IMG/VR virus record: IMGVR_UViG_3300030109_002187
Span: 1-38,375 of that record
Length of the DNA stretch: 38,375 nt
Direction: 5' to 3' (one strand)
Source: a virus
In this document: positions 30,502 to 38,375 of the stretch, one piece after another
How positions within the stretch are numbered: position 1 is the first letter of the stretch
How the letters are laid out: every line of letters starts with the position of its first letter
Position numbers and translations under genes: made by a program
The notes under the pieces: generated by a model
What the model was told of the DNA's origin: nothing
Seen by the model: only the letters and a program-made list of their open reading frames with translations
The model's database searches: none

Positions 30502-32295
30502 TTACCTCACTAATTGTGCTAAACCTTTTTCGTAATCTGATTGTAACTTTGCTTGTTGTTTTTCCATCCAAGAATACTCTGTGCTGTCTACATTTAACCT
30601 AACAGTAACCTCATTTCCATACCCTTGAGATATTTGTAATTTAGTTTGTATTTCATTTGCAAACCCTTGAGCTGCATTAATATAACCACTTACAACTTGT
30701 CCGTACCCGCTTACTTGAGATATTCTAGCATTTACTTCATTTGCATATGTTTGAGCTTCATTAGCAGATGCATTTGCTTCAGCTAAATAAGCATTTCCAA
30801 CTTCTATTCGAGATCTAGATTCTTCTCTTTTTGATTGGGCTTGCTGTAATCTCGATTGTACTTCTCTTGTATATGCATTAGCAATGTCTAATTTCTTTTG
30901 TATTTCATCACCATAGCCCCTAGTAGTTGTTGCATATCCATTAGCTGTGTTTATATAACCTTGAATTGCTTGTGACTTAGCCCCGGAAAAAGAAACTCTA
31001 GCACTTACTTCACCGGCAAAACCCTGTGCCTCAGCTTGCAACGCTCTAACGCTAGAATTAAATTCTTCTAAATAAGATTTAGCTTTAGATATTTCAACTT
31101 GAGCAATTTGTAAAGAAGATGTTACAAGCTCAGTATCTTCATTTGCTAAAGCTCCATATGCATCTGTTGTTGCTGATGGTTGATTATTATTTATAACATC
31201 ATTAGCAGCTGTTAAAGCAGATATAACTCTTGTTATTCCAGTTCCAGTTGTATACTGAGTTTCATCACCAAACAATGCTGGATCAGAAGCATCTGCTCTA
31301 AACTTATCAAGTGCTGTATTAATAGCATCTAATGCAGTTTCAATATCTCCACTATTATCTGTTTGATCTGCTAATTCTGCTGCTTCTATTTTAGCTAAAT
31401 CAACTTCGGCATTAATAAGACCAACTTCTGTATGCATATTATCTGCAATACTTAAACACTCATCTATCTCAGCATTAATAGCAGTTAAAGCAGTATTAAC
31501 ATCACCCTCCGAGTCTACTTCTCCCAAATCTAAAATAGCATTACATTTATCATATTCTAAATTAGCAAGTGCTACAGCAGTATTAACTCTGCCAGCTGCT
31601 GTTGTTATTGCAGCTAAAGCTGTATCTACAGAAGCATCAACTTGAGTTGCTGACTCTGCAAGTTGTGTTACAGCTGCATCCACTTGAGTATTTAACTCAT
31701 CGCAAATAGCTTGAGTTTCATCTAGCTCTGTATTAATAGCTGTTAATGCTGTAGTTATATCTGAATTACCTGATTTAGAAGACAAAGCATTCTGCAATGA
31801 TTTTACAGAAGCATATAAAGGAATTAAGTATTCTCCATCATCTGGAAATCTTGCTACTACAGAATCTCCAAAAGCTACTGCTGGATATGCTAATGTTTGA
31901 ACATGAGCATTATTAGAATTGCTAGGTTCTGGCACTACACTTAAAATATTATTAACTATATAATAAACAGGATCTGTTGCAGTAGCCGCCATCATATCAT
32001 CTGAGTCCCTAACCCTACCATTTAACTTAGCTGGTATTTTTCTACAAGGCTGGTTAATCGTACCATCATCTCTAGTAACACTAAATACCTCTGAACCTAA
32101 CAATGTTAAATTAACACTACTACTGTTTAAATCATTTGAGGTAGTAAACATTTCTTGCCTTGACCTTGGTAAAGCATTTAATACTTCTTTAGCACCATCA
32201 GTTAAAAACTGTGTTAATTCAGTTTGTGTAGGTGCACTGCTACCATCAATAGATAACCCTGTTAATCCTTCTACCTGTGCTTCAAATGTTGCCAT
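30502..32295 (-). CDS. Long coiled-coil virion protein with internal repeats (597 aa)
   Basis: The N-terminal 160 residues are a mixed domain with connector-like helices (TQTELTQFLTDGAKEVLNAL) and a VYYIVNNILSVVPEPS strand pair. Three copies of a TALTAINTELDE-like unit lie at about residues 182-193, 267-279 and 319-330. The C-terminal 200 residues are an Ala/Gln/Glu-rich helix with repeated GYxNEVQxRL-type units. This is probably a rod or shaft extending from the connector: a connector-like head with a long helical stalk. Confidence 0.6.
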   Translation of the reverse strand: MATFEAQVEGLTGLSIDGSSAPTQTELTQFLTDGAKEVLNALPRSRQEMFTTSNDLNSSSVNLTLLGSEVFSVTRDDGTINQPCRKIPAKLNGRVRDSDDMMAATATDPVYYIVNNILSVVPEPSNSNNAHVQTLAYPAVAFGDSVVARFPDDGEYLIPLYASVKSLQNALSSKSGNSDITTALTAINTELDETQAICDELNTQVDAAVTQLAESATQVDASVDTALAAITTAAGRVNTAVALANLEYDKCNAILDLGEVDSEGDVNTALTAINAEIDECLSIADNMHTEVGLINAEVDLAKIEAAELADQTDNSGDIETALDAINTALDKFRADASDPALFGDETQYTTGTGITRVISALTAANDVINNNQPSATTDAYGALANEDTELVTSSLQIAQVEISKAKSYLEEFNSSVRALQAEAQGFAGEVSARVSFSGAKSQAIQGYINTANGYATTTRGYGDEIQKKLDIANAYTREVQSRLQQAQSKREESRSRIEVGNAYLAEANASANEAQTYANEVNARISQVSGYGQVVSGYINAAQGFANEIQTKLQISQGYGNEVTVRLNVDSTEYSWMEKQQAKLQSDYEKGLAQLVR

Positions 32296-32298
32296 TTA

Positions 32299-32475
32299 TT
32301 ATTTTCTCTTTTTTCTTTTTGCTGTTTTAGCAGATCTTTTAAAAGCTTTTGCTGTTGGAGCACCCTTTGAACCGGGTTTTCTCATTTTTTCTTTACTACC
32401 TGCTTTAATTCTTTTTCTTTTAGCGTGTATATTTGCATATAAACCTTTTTTCTTTTTAGCTTTTTTTCTTGGCAT
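32299..32475 (-). CDS. Very basic small phage protein (58 aa)
   Basis: Reads MPRKKAKKKKGLYANIHAKR, then KRIKAGSKEKMRKPGSKGAP, then a Lys/Arg-rich tail. More than 40 percent of the residues are Lys or Arg. The 'KKGLYANIHAKRKRI-AGS--KMRKPGS-GAPT' text is one I recognise from marine phages near the capsid genes. Ribosome site AAGGAGATAAT. It may bind DNA inside the capsid or a membrane; function is unproven. Confidence 0.75.
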   Translation of the reverse strand: MPRKKAKKKKGLYANIHAKRKRIKAGSKEKMRKPGSKGAPTAKAFKRSAKTAKRKKRK

Positions 32476-32484
32476 ATTATCTCC

Positions 32485-32775
32485 TTACCATTTTACTTTA
32501 TTAGCCCAATAAGCTGCTGACATTTTACCCTTAGCAATATTTTTAGCATGGCGAGCCTTAAATGACTTTCGTCTTGCTTTTTGCTTAGAAGATTCACCAG
32601 CTTTTGGTTTACCAGCTGTTTTAACTCCTTGTTGTCCAAACCGAATAGTTTTTATTTGACTTCCTTGTTTAGCAACAACAATATGTGATTTTGTTTTATG
32701 ACTTGGAGTTCTTTTAGGTTTATTATACCCACTAACTCCAGCCCTTTTTAATCTTGAATCTTTTTTAACAGCCAT
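32485..32775 (-). CDS. Basic phage protein ending in SAAYWANKVKW (96 aa)
   Basis: A Lys/Arg/Ser-rich chain with a beta-like IVVAKQGSQIKTIRFGQQGV centre and the C-terminus KARHAKNIAKGKMSAAYWAN. This C-terminal signature recurs in small basic proteins of marine cyanophages and related phages. It is coupled to the previous gene by TAATG. Possibly DNA-binding; function is unknown. Confidence 0.7.
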   Translation of the reverse strand: MAVKKDSRLKRAGVSGYNKPKRTPSHKTKSHIVVAKQGSQIKTIRFGQQGVKTAGKPKAGESSKQKARRKSFKARHAKNIAKGKMSAAYWANKVKW

Positions 32776-32966
32776 TATTTACCTACTTTTTTCATAGCTG
32801 AAACATGAGACTGTTTAAATGTTTTTCCAGACTTCATACTAGTTACCATTGCTTTTAAATGTTTTACAGTATGATGTTTAGAGTGTCTTTTCATTGCACC
32901 TACTTGTCTTTGGTTTAGCCCAGACATAGATACTCCTTTTATTTTTACAGCTTTTTTAACTGGCAT
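32775..32966 (-). CDS. His/Lys-rich small basic phage protein (63 aa)
   Basis: Start set at the ATG at 32966 (MPVKKAVKIKG), which follows GAGAGGAATT, not the in-frame codon at 32978. It contains MSGLNQRQVGAMKRHSKHHT, then VKHLKAMVTSMKSG and FKQSHVSAMKKVGK. Highly basic with five His. A 'L-x-x-R-Q-x-x-x-M-x-x-H-x-x-H-H-T' motif of this kind is known in small phage proteins of unknown function. It overlaps the zinc-ribbon gene by 11 bases. Confidence 0.65.
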   Translation of the reverse strand: MPVKKAVKIKGVSMSGLNQRQVGAMKRHSKHHTVKHLKAMVTSMKSGKTFKQSHVSAMKKVGK

Positions 32967-33162
32967 AATTCCTCTCATTCATTTCTTTTATATTTTGATC
33001 CATACTTTGTTGACTAAATTCTACATCTGTTCTTTTAGCCATATCCGATATCATATATAGATTTGTAGTAAATGGACTTATAGAAGCTTTTTTTCCACAC
33101 TCTTTACAGTAAAACCACCCTTCTTCATTTGGATGTTTACAATGTATGCATTCTTTTTTCAT
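32956..33162 (-). CDS. Zinc-ribbon protein (68 aa)
   Basis: C5/C8 (CIHC) and C19/C22 (CKEC) form a complete zinc ribbon in the first 25 residues. The remainder is polar and helical (MAKRTDVEFSQQSMDQNIKE). It is first in the block of basic proteins downstream of the capsid hairpin and has an AAAGGAAAAATT site. Confidence 0.65.
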   Translation of the reverse strand: MKKECIHCKHPNEEGWFYCKECGKKASISPFTTNLYMISDMAKRTDVEFSQQSMDQNIKEMNERNYAS

Positions 33163-33178
33163 AATTTTTCCTTTGTTT

Positions 33179-33225
33179 TATAGTTCTGGAGAGAGCCTTT
33201 TTTTGACTCTCTCCACAGTACTATA
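33179..33225 (-). terminator. Stem-loop between capsid genes and small basic genes
   Basis: On the - strand, TATAGT and ACTATA form an outer 6-bp stem and TGGAGAGAG / CTCTCTCCA an inner 9-bp stem around an A-rich loop, with a 2x4 internal loop between. No T-run follows the stem on the - strand. Its position just behind the capsid and decoration genes suggests a partial terminator or an mRNA-stabilising end that keeps capsid transcripts abundant. Confidence 0.55.
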
Positions 33226-33252
33226 AACTGCTTTCCTTATTTATTCGGAAAT

Positions 33253-33720
33253 TTACTGGTCAGCAAACGCTAGGAATGTATCAGTTGCAGAAATGACATG
33301 CCCATTTACATACCATACTACACCATCACAAACCAATTCTACTTTAGTACCCGCTATTGGAGTAAAAATAGTTAGCTGTGAATTACTATTGTTGTCTGAA
33401 TCAATAACAGCAGTATCATCACCACCATTATCTGTGTCATGACCAACTAATCCACCAATCATGTAATTACTATTTCCAGTAGTTTTAATTATCCAGTCTT
33501 GTGCATCAGCAGCTGTGCCGCCATACCAAAACTCATAACTAAGACCTCTTTCTTCAGTAGGTAACGTAATTGTTAGATCTGCTGTCAAATCAGGACATAC
33601 ATGAATCTTACCAGAGTCATTTGCAGATACAGTGTAAGCCGCTGCATCTGGTACGAATACCACATCTTTTGGCTTACCACCATATTTTCCACTTGATTTG
33701 TTACTTGTATCGGATCTCAT
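33253..33720 (-). CDS. Capsid decoration-like protein (155 aa)
   Basis: Beta-rich: GKIHVCPDLTADLTITLPTE, then LSYEFWYGGTAADAQDW, and a C-terminal VVWYVNGHVISATD. Such proteins placed directly after the major capsid gene often decorate or stabilise the head. The perfect TAAGGAGG ribosome site implies high expression. Exact family not certain. Confidence 0.6.
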   Translation of the reverse strand: MRSDTSNKSSGKYGGKPKDVVFVPDAAAYTVSANDSGKIHVCPDLTADLTITLPTEERGLSYEFWYGGTAADAQDWIIKTTGNSNYMIGGLVGHDTDNGGDDTAVIDSDNNSNSQLTIFTPIAGTKVELVCDGVVWYVNGHVISATDTFLAFADQ

Positions 33721-33731
33721 ATCATACCTCC

Positions 33732-35111
33732 TTATAAGGATTCAATGTTATACAGAGCATGAGATTCAGAAAGAGTAATCTCTAAACCGGCTTCGGTTAA
33801 GATCATATCTTTTCTTAAATCTTCATCTTCTGATTGAACATTAGACATTACATGTGTATCACGATTTAGACCATTACCAACAAGTGGTCTGTAAGCAACT
33901 TGACTCATATCAGCCATTAACATAAACCCAGATGCAATACCACGAAATAGTGGTTCTTTTACTAGGTTTAAGCGACCATGTATAGTATCAATAACCATAA
34001 TGGAATGCCCAAATGCACCTTGTCTTGAATCGAAATTCATACGATAAGGCATATTTGATGTTGAGCCGATAGAAGTATCAATAAATGCTCCATCGCCTAA
34101 CTTGTTGAAAAAAGTAATTACAGGTAAACTACATAATACTAGTTTATCTGCTGATCCGCCTCTAGCAGGATCAAAAATTACTTCTAAGTCTGAAAGTAAT
34201 CTATCGTAAGTAAACTCACTTTGAGCTGATGTACGATAATAAGAACTACCAGAAGAATACGAAAATGCCGCATCTGAAGAAGATGGGTTTACGTTCTTCA
34301 CAATATGTCCTACAATACCTTCAGTATATTGAATGCCACCTACACGAGCTTTCTGCCCGAATAACATAGCTCTTTCAATATCTACTTTATGTTCTCTTAA
34401 TTTGTCTGCCCAAATACGACTCCACTCATCATCGTATCCACGATAACGAGTAGCTATTGCTGTATTAGTCATTTCGCAAGCAGTCTTAAAGATCTGGGTA
34501 TACCCATAACTATCTTCAAGCTCACTTGACCAAACATCAGGTGCTCCAGAACCTTCTTCAAATGAAGTACCAATTACTTGGCAACTGTCATTGTCTGCAA
34601 GAACATTATAGCCACTAACATTAGAGTTAGAAACATCAATAATCTTACCAGTAAAAGAAGATGTAGAACCTAAATCAGATACAGCGGAATCGACACGAAC
34701 AATAGTGTGTCCAATACCAGCTGTACCATCAACTGTATTTACAACAAAAACCATGCCTTTGATCAACCAATCAACTGAAGCACCGCCAGAAGTATCAACT
34801 GTGAATGTATATCCTGAGCCTGCTGATACAGCAGATCCACCATTTACAGCCGCAGCCAATAAAAACGAGCGATCAGTCCAGTTAATTTTATTCCGATTTT
34901 CTAAGTAACGGAATACTGGGTCATCAGTAGGAGCTTTCGCAACTTTATTCAAGTAAACGAAAAACGGAGATTCTTCAGGAGCTAATTCAGCAACTCTGTC
35001 GCCAAAATTAAAAATCCGTCTTCTATCCGGTCTTTGTCCTACACTAGCATCGGAGGTAGTAGCAGTTACATCGCTGGACTTTACAGTTCCAGCCCTATAT
35101 GATATAGCCAT
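33732..35111 (-). CDS. Major capsid protein (459 aa)
   Basis: Between scaffold and decoration genes, as expected. The N-terminus SVGQRPDRRRIFNFGDRVAE and AELAPEESPFFVYLNKVAK, the DYGYTQIF-like central segment and the C-terminal part LMADMSQVAYRPLVGN fit HK97-fold capsid proteins of the SU10-like/DUF5309-type group. Length is about right for this group. No cleavage site is obvious. Confidence 0.75.
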   Translation of the reverse strand: MAISYRAGTVKSSDVTATTSDASVGQRPDRRRIFNFGDRVAELAPEESPFFVYLNKVAKAPTDDPVFRYLENRNKINWTDRSFLLAAAVNGGSAVSAGSGYTFTVDTSGGASVDWLIKGMVFVVNTVDGTAGIGHTIVRVDSAVSDLGSTSSFTGKIIDVSNSNVSGYNVLADNDSCQVIGTSFEEGSGAPDVWSSELEDSYGYTQIFKTACEMTNTAIATRYRGYDDEWSRIWADKLREHKVDIERAMLFGQKARVGGIQYTEGIVGHIVKNVNPSSSDAAFSYSSGSSYYRTSAQSEFTYDRLLSDLEVIFDPARGGSADKLVLCSLPVITFFNKLGDGAFIDTSIGSTSNMPYRMNFDSRQGAFGHSIMVIDTIHGRLNLVKEPLFRGIASGFMLMADMSQVAYRPLVGNGLNRDTHVMSNVQSEDEDLRKDMILTEAGLEITLSESHALYNIESL

Positions 35112-35143
35112 TTTTTAACCTCATATTATTTTGTTATTATTAA

Positions 35144-35926
35144 TTACGGAAGAGCACCACCACTACCCGATCCCATAATCGTATCCCAGACCTTATCTTG
35201 GTCTGACTTAGGACTTTGGGGAGCTTGTCCTTGAAGGACTCCAGCTGTTCGAGGAGCTTGTTTGGCTGCACTTACCGCTTCTACTGTGTCATTGTTAGCA
35301 AAATGCTGACCATTTTCCATTTGCCAAAGCTTCACTAAGCTATTTAAGCCTACTTTTTCTTTTGGTTTCGTGGTAAAACTAAGAAAATCTTGAATATCAT
35401 TGTCTGACATTTTATATGTTCCTCTTAATTCGTTTACAGTATTATTCATCTGCATCTCAGCCTGCATTTGCTGTTGTTGTTGTGCTAATCTTTCAGACAC
35501 TATCTGATCCACTTTATTCTCTATTTTTTGATTTACGAATTTTCCTGAAGCAGAATCATCTGATTGAAAAGCATCCCAAGGATTGAAATCATCTACTGGA
35601 ATAGTTTCATTATTTTGAGTTTGTGGTTTAGCTATACCATCCTCAAGCATTTGCACTAGATCAGGTCTTGATTCTAATAGTTGAAGTATTTGACCACCTT
35701 GTTGCAACTTAGCATTCTCGGCTTGTGCTCGATCATACATAGATTGGAACTTCTTGGACTCAGCTTCATAGTCTATTTGACTAACTTGTTCTGGGGCATT
35801 TTGTTGAGTTTCAGCTACCTGATCATTTGAGATAGCTTGTTCATTGACGATATCTTCCACAAAAGCTTCATTTGATGAAGTACTATTGTTTTCGACACTC
35901 ATTTCCTGTTCTTGTAGTGTTGACAT
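35144..35926 (-). CDS. Capsid scaffold protein (260 aa)
   Basis: An acidic, Gln/Asn/Glu-rich, mostly helical protein between portal and major capsid genes. Coiled-coil heptads appear at ESKKFQSMYDRAQAENAKLQ and QKIENKVDQIVSERLAQQQQ. The C-terminus (KSDQDKVWDTIMGSG) is likely the capsid-binding end. Position and composition are those of a phage scaffold. Confidence 0.75.
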   Translation of the reverse strand: MSTLQEQEMSVENNSTSSNEAFVEDIVNEQAISNDQVAETQQNAPEQVSQIDYEAESKKFQSMYDRAQAENAKLQQGGQILQLLESRPDLVQMLEDGIAKPQTQNNETIPVDDFNPWDAFQSDDSASGKFVNQKIENKVDQIVSERLAQQQQQMQAEMQMNNTVNELRGTYKMSDNDIQDFLSFTTKPKEKVGLNSLVKLWQMENGQHFANNDTVEAVSAAKQAPRTAGVLQGQAPQSPKSDQDKVWDTIMGSGSGGALP

Positions 35927-35946
35927 ATATTCTCCTTAGATGTCTC

Positions 35947-37977
35947 TTAGGCTTTCGGAGCTGAACTGACTTCTCTCTGAACTTCCTTCAGATTGCTAGA
36001 CAATTTCTCCACCTCGAGCTTCACCTCGTTTTCTAGTTTACTACGTTGCACCCTTCTGTCTGCTTTAGATTCAGAATTGACTTCGTTAAGTCTTGATTTA
36101 AACTTTTCGACTTCAACTCTCTTTCTATCACTGACAGACTCTCTTTGGGCTGTCTGCAAGTCACCTTGCAAATTCTTAATTTGTTCTTCCATTGCCTGCA
36201 TTTGTTGCTGCATTAATTGCTTTTCTTCTGTTCTTCTCATAATGCCTTCCTTGTCAAATATTTCAGGGTTTTTCTTTAGAACTTCATAGCGATCAACAAT
36301 TCCCATTTGAAATGCTTCTAAGTACACAGCAAGTTCTGCGTACTTACTTGATGGCATTGTAGAGCCGGGCTCTATTCTAATGTCATGTTGGTCTAATAAA
36401 TATTTTTCTTTTTTTAAATCTAAGATAGCACCACTAACATCTGTATAATAATTTGCCATAACTTCTGTCATATTATTATTAGGCTGCGTTAATCTAAAAA
36501 TCTTTTTATAAGTATAATGTCCTTTAGATAAATTATAAAGTACTTTACCTAATTTATTTATACTAAACTCTATATCTCTTAATTTTGACTTTGGTCTTTC
36601 ACTGCCTAGTGCAATCATTCTTTCTGTTGCTTTGTGTGTTTCAGGTGCTGATTCAGCAAAGCCATGCATCATTTCTGGTAATCCAAATATAAAATCTATA
36701 TAAAATTCTGATTGTTGTATTAACCTATAAAACTCACCAGCTAAAGGTTGTGGAGAAGGATAATGAGGCTCTCCTTGTGAAGAGTCTACTTCTATTACAG
36801 CATTTGGATTAGCCCAATCTTTTTCTAACTGATCTACATCATCTACACTGCCAAGTGGTACTAATAATTTTAGCCCCGCTGATGCTTGTGCATGGGAAAG
36901 TGCTAATGACCAAAGCTTGTTTAATAAACGCTGCATTGGTCTAGCCCTCGATACATCGCTCTTGGGATAAGGAGTGCCTGTCCAAACATTTGGTAGCGGG
37001 ACTATTGGATATTCATCTGTATTTAAAATAGATTCATATAAAACAACCTCACCCAAAGTAGCACAAACTTTTACCCTAGTTTGTAAAACTTCAATAGAAG
37101 TAAAAGCACCAATTTCAAATGCTTCAGAATTTTCTTGATAAAACTCAGTAAATTCTTCCTGAGATAATATTTCCTCTTCCTGACTTTTCATATTTATTAC
37201 TCTATAAAAAGGTACTTTTATTTTATAAAATCTTTCTAATACTTGATATTTTTTAACTTCAAAATAATCTTTATCTTTTACTTCTGCTGGAGTAAATACA
37301 CTCATAGAATTTGTATTTTGAGATGATGGGTAATCTTCTTCATCATACATAAACCCAGATAACTCACGAATTAATCCCGGAATCTCATCACCAGTTTCTG
37401 GATCTACAGTATCATTTAATTCAGGGTAGAGGTTGACGACTTGTTCACCTGTTAAGATGGTAGAAAGGATAAGACCATCTGAATCGCTAAACCAACGATC
37501 TCTAGAGCTTGGAGACACATAGACCCTAAATGGATCTATATAAGTAAACTTGACATCACCTCTACCGAAATCTGATTCCCTGTCAACATAAGCATATAAA
37601 TAACCCATGCCTGTTGTAGCGTAATCTTGTATTGCTTGTTTCATTTGCCAGTCTCCATCAGAAGATTGCCAAATATACCCCATAATAGTTCTCCATAAAG
37701 AAGCTGCTTGAACATCAGAGTCTTCTCTAGGACTAATTGTAAATGCTGGGGGTCTGGAGGTAAGCACTGCTTTAAATTTTTCAATAGCAGATGATATTCT
37801 ATCCATAGGTATATCTGCTTGATTTCTTTGAGATAGTTCATCTGACTCATCTGCTGTAAAATGATTTCCTAAAAAGAAATCAATATCCTTACGAGCTTCT
37901 GTATCCCAATCAGAACGAGCATCTCGCCATTGGCGATGCAGTTCTTCGTTGTATAATGCTCTGGGGTCTTTATCCAT
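35947..37977 (-). CDS. Portal protein, P22-like large type (676 aa)
   Basis: The N-terminus begins with an RDARSDWDTEARKDIDFFLG helix, then the DIPMDRISSAIEKFKAVL segment typical of large podovirus portals (about residues 50-67). The core has an FTYIDPFRVYVSPSS strand and GLPEMMHG. The C-terminal 100 residues are a Gln/Glu/Lys coiled coil that should form the portal barrel. It forms the dodecameric DNA channel and docks the terminase, which must lie just off the right end. Confidence 0.85.
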   Translation of the reverse strand: MDKDPRALYNEELHRQWRDARSDWDTEARKDIDFFLGNHFTADESDELSQRNQADIPMDRISSAIEKFKAVLTSRPPAFTISPREDSDVQAASLWRTIMGYIWQSSDGDWQMKQAIQDYATTGMGYLYAYVDRESDFGRGDVKFTYIDPFRVYVSPSSRDRWFSDSDGLILSTILTGEQVVNLYPELNDTVDPETGDEIPGLIRELSGFMYDEEDYPSSQNTNSMSVFTPAEVKDKDYFEVKKYQVLERFYKIKVPFYRVINMKSQEEEILSQEEFTEFYQENSEAFEIGAFTSIEVLQTRVKVCATLGEVVLYESILNTDEYPIVPLPNVWTGTPYPKSDVSRARPMQRLLNKLWSLALSHAQASAGLKLLVPLGSVDDVDQLEKDWANPNAVIEVDSSQGEPHYPSPQPLAGEFYRLIQQSEFYIDFIFGLPEMMHGFAESAPETHKATERMIALGSERPKSKLRDIEFSINKLGKVLYNLSKGHYTYKKIFRLTQPNNNMTEVMANYYTDVSGAILDLKKEKYLLDQHDIRIEPGSTMPSSKYAELAVYLEAFQMGIVDRYEVLKKNPEIFDKEGIMRRTEEKQLMQQQMQAMEEQIKNLQGDLQTAQRESVSDRKRVEVEKFKSRLNEVNSESKADRRVQRSKLENEVKLEVEKLSSNLKEVQREVSSAPKA

Positions 37978-38349
37978 TTATCTAATCATTTCTTTCATGT
38001 TTTCTCCAAAACCCTGTCTAACATTACCTATACCTCTTTGCATGCTTTGCTGTTTCATAAACTCAGATAAATTTCTAAGGTTTGAAGAATCTGTTTGATT
38101 AAAAAAATAATTATCATTAGGCATATAAGGCTCTGACCTTCTTTCAATCCTACTAGAATCAGGAAATGAATTGCCATTATAAAGCTCAGGATACTCTTCT
38201 TGTAATATTCTTAAAATTTTTAATCTATTTAATGTTGTGTCAGCCTTTTGAGTTGTTAGAGAGTTTTCTTGCTCTTTTAAGGCATCTACTGAATCTCTAA
38301 TCATTCTCATCATGTCACCGGGCTGCATACCTTCTGGAATAGTAGACAT
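37978..38349 (-). CDS. Small protein between terminase and portal, possibly truncated at 5' end (123 aa)
   Basis: Starts MSTIPEGMQPGDMMRMIRDS if the ATG at 38349 is used, but no ribosome site precedes it. The frame stays open to the window edge (RPPDSGDT upstream), so the true start may lie outside. It is helical, with an NRLKILRILQEEYPELYNG motif and an SRIERRSEPYMPNDNYFF segment. Function is unknown; it directly abuts the portal gene. Confidence 0.55.
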   Translation of the reverse strand: MSTIPEGMQPGDMMRMIRDSVDALKEQENSLTTQKADTTLNRLKILRILQEEYPELYNGNSFPDSSRIERRSEPYMPNDNYFFNQTDSSNLRNLSEFMKQQSMQRGIGNVRQGFGENMKEMIR

Positions 38350-38375
38350 AGTATCACCAGAATCAGGAGGTCTTT

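Overview
The window is part of the genome of a tailed, probably podovirus-like double-stranded DNA phage, and nothing in it looks like bacterial chromosome. The DNA is strongly AT-rich. Several gene families (small Lys/Arg-rich proteins beside the capsid genes, a large P22-type portal, a YadA-like repeat fibre with an S74 chaperone end) are ones I associate with marine phages of low-GC hosts. That host inference is from memory of the families, not from a search. The genome runs off both ends: a gene is cut at the left edge, and the large terminase expected next to the portal is not inside the window.

The left arm (1-11329, all + strand) holds about 35 mostly tiny genes packed with ATGA or TAATG overlaps and AAGGAG-type ribosome sites. 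From 1 to 7.4 kb these are small, mostly acidic proteins of unknown function, with a MazG-like protein, Cys-rich proteins and an HNH endonuclease among them. Three near-identical promoters (GGAACT, 13 bases, TGCGTATWA) sit upstream of gene blocks, and there is a weaker fourth. From 7.5 to 10.7 kb lies a DNA-processing module: a Cas4/RecB-like nuclease with Fe-S cysteines, an SSB-like protein, a PD-(D/E)XK nuclease, a zinc ribbon, a second nuclease-like protein that lacks one catalytic acid, and a small protein behind a striking structured leader. A strong intrinsic terminator follows at 10.75 kb, then two more small genes that meet the right arm tail to tail.

The right arm (11326-38375, all - strand) is the virion module. 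In transcription order, from high to low coordinate, it runs: a small protein of unknown role, portal, scaffold, major capsid protein, a decoration-like protein, a hairpin, a zinc ribbon and three tiny basic proteins, then a long coiled-coil structural protein, two head-tail connector-like proteins, and a beta-type protein. After these come the 1497-residue fibre, three small fibre-associated proteins and a second small beta-type protein. Next is a block of six membrane-anchored small proteins with an embedded zinc-ribbon microprotein, which probably covers holin and spanin functions. The arm ends with a 935-residue tail protein, a small tail protein and three large internal or ejection-type proteins.

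The items most worth a second look are the three-way-junction RNA candidate at 10376-10485, the repeated promoter with a sigma-E-like -35 box, the GC-rich long-range inverted repeat at 7444-7525 that encloses the ribosome site of a hydrophobic 34-residue ORF, and the membrane/coiled-coil gene array at 21.9-23.6 kb. I see no tRNA, CRISPR array, insertion sequence, polymerase, terminase or recognisable endolysin in the window.
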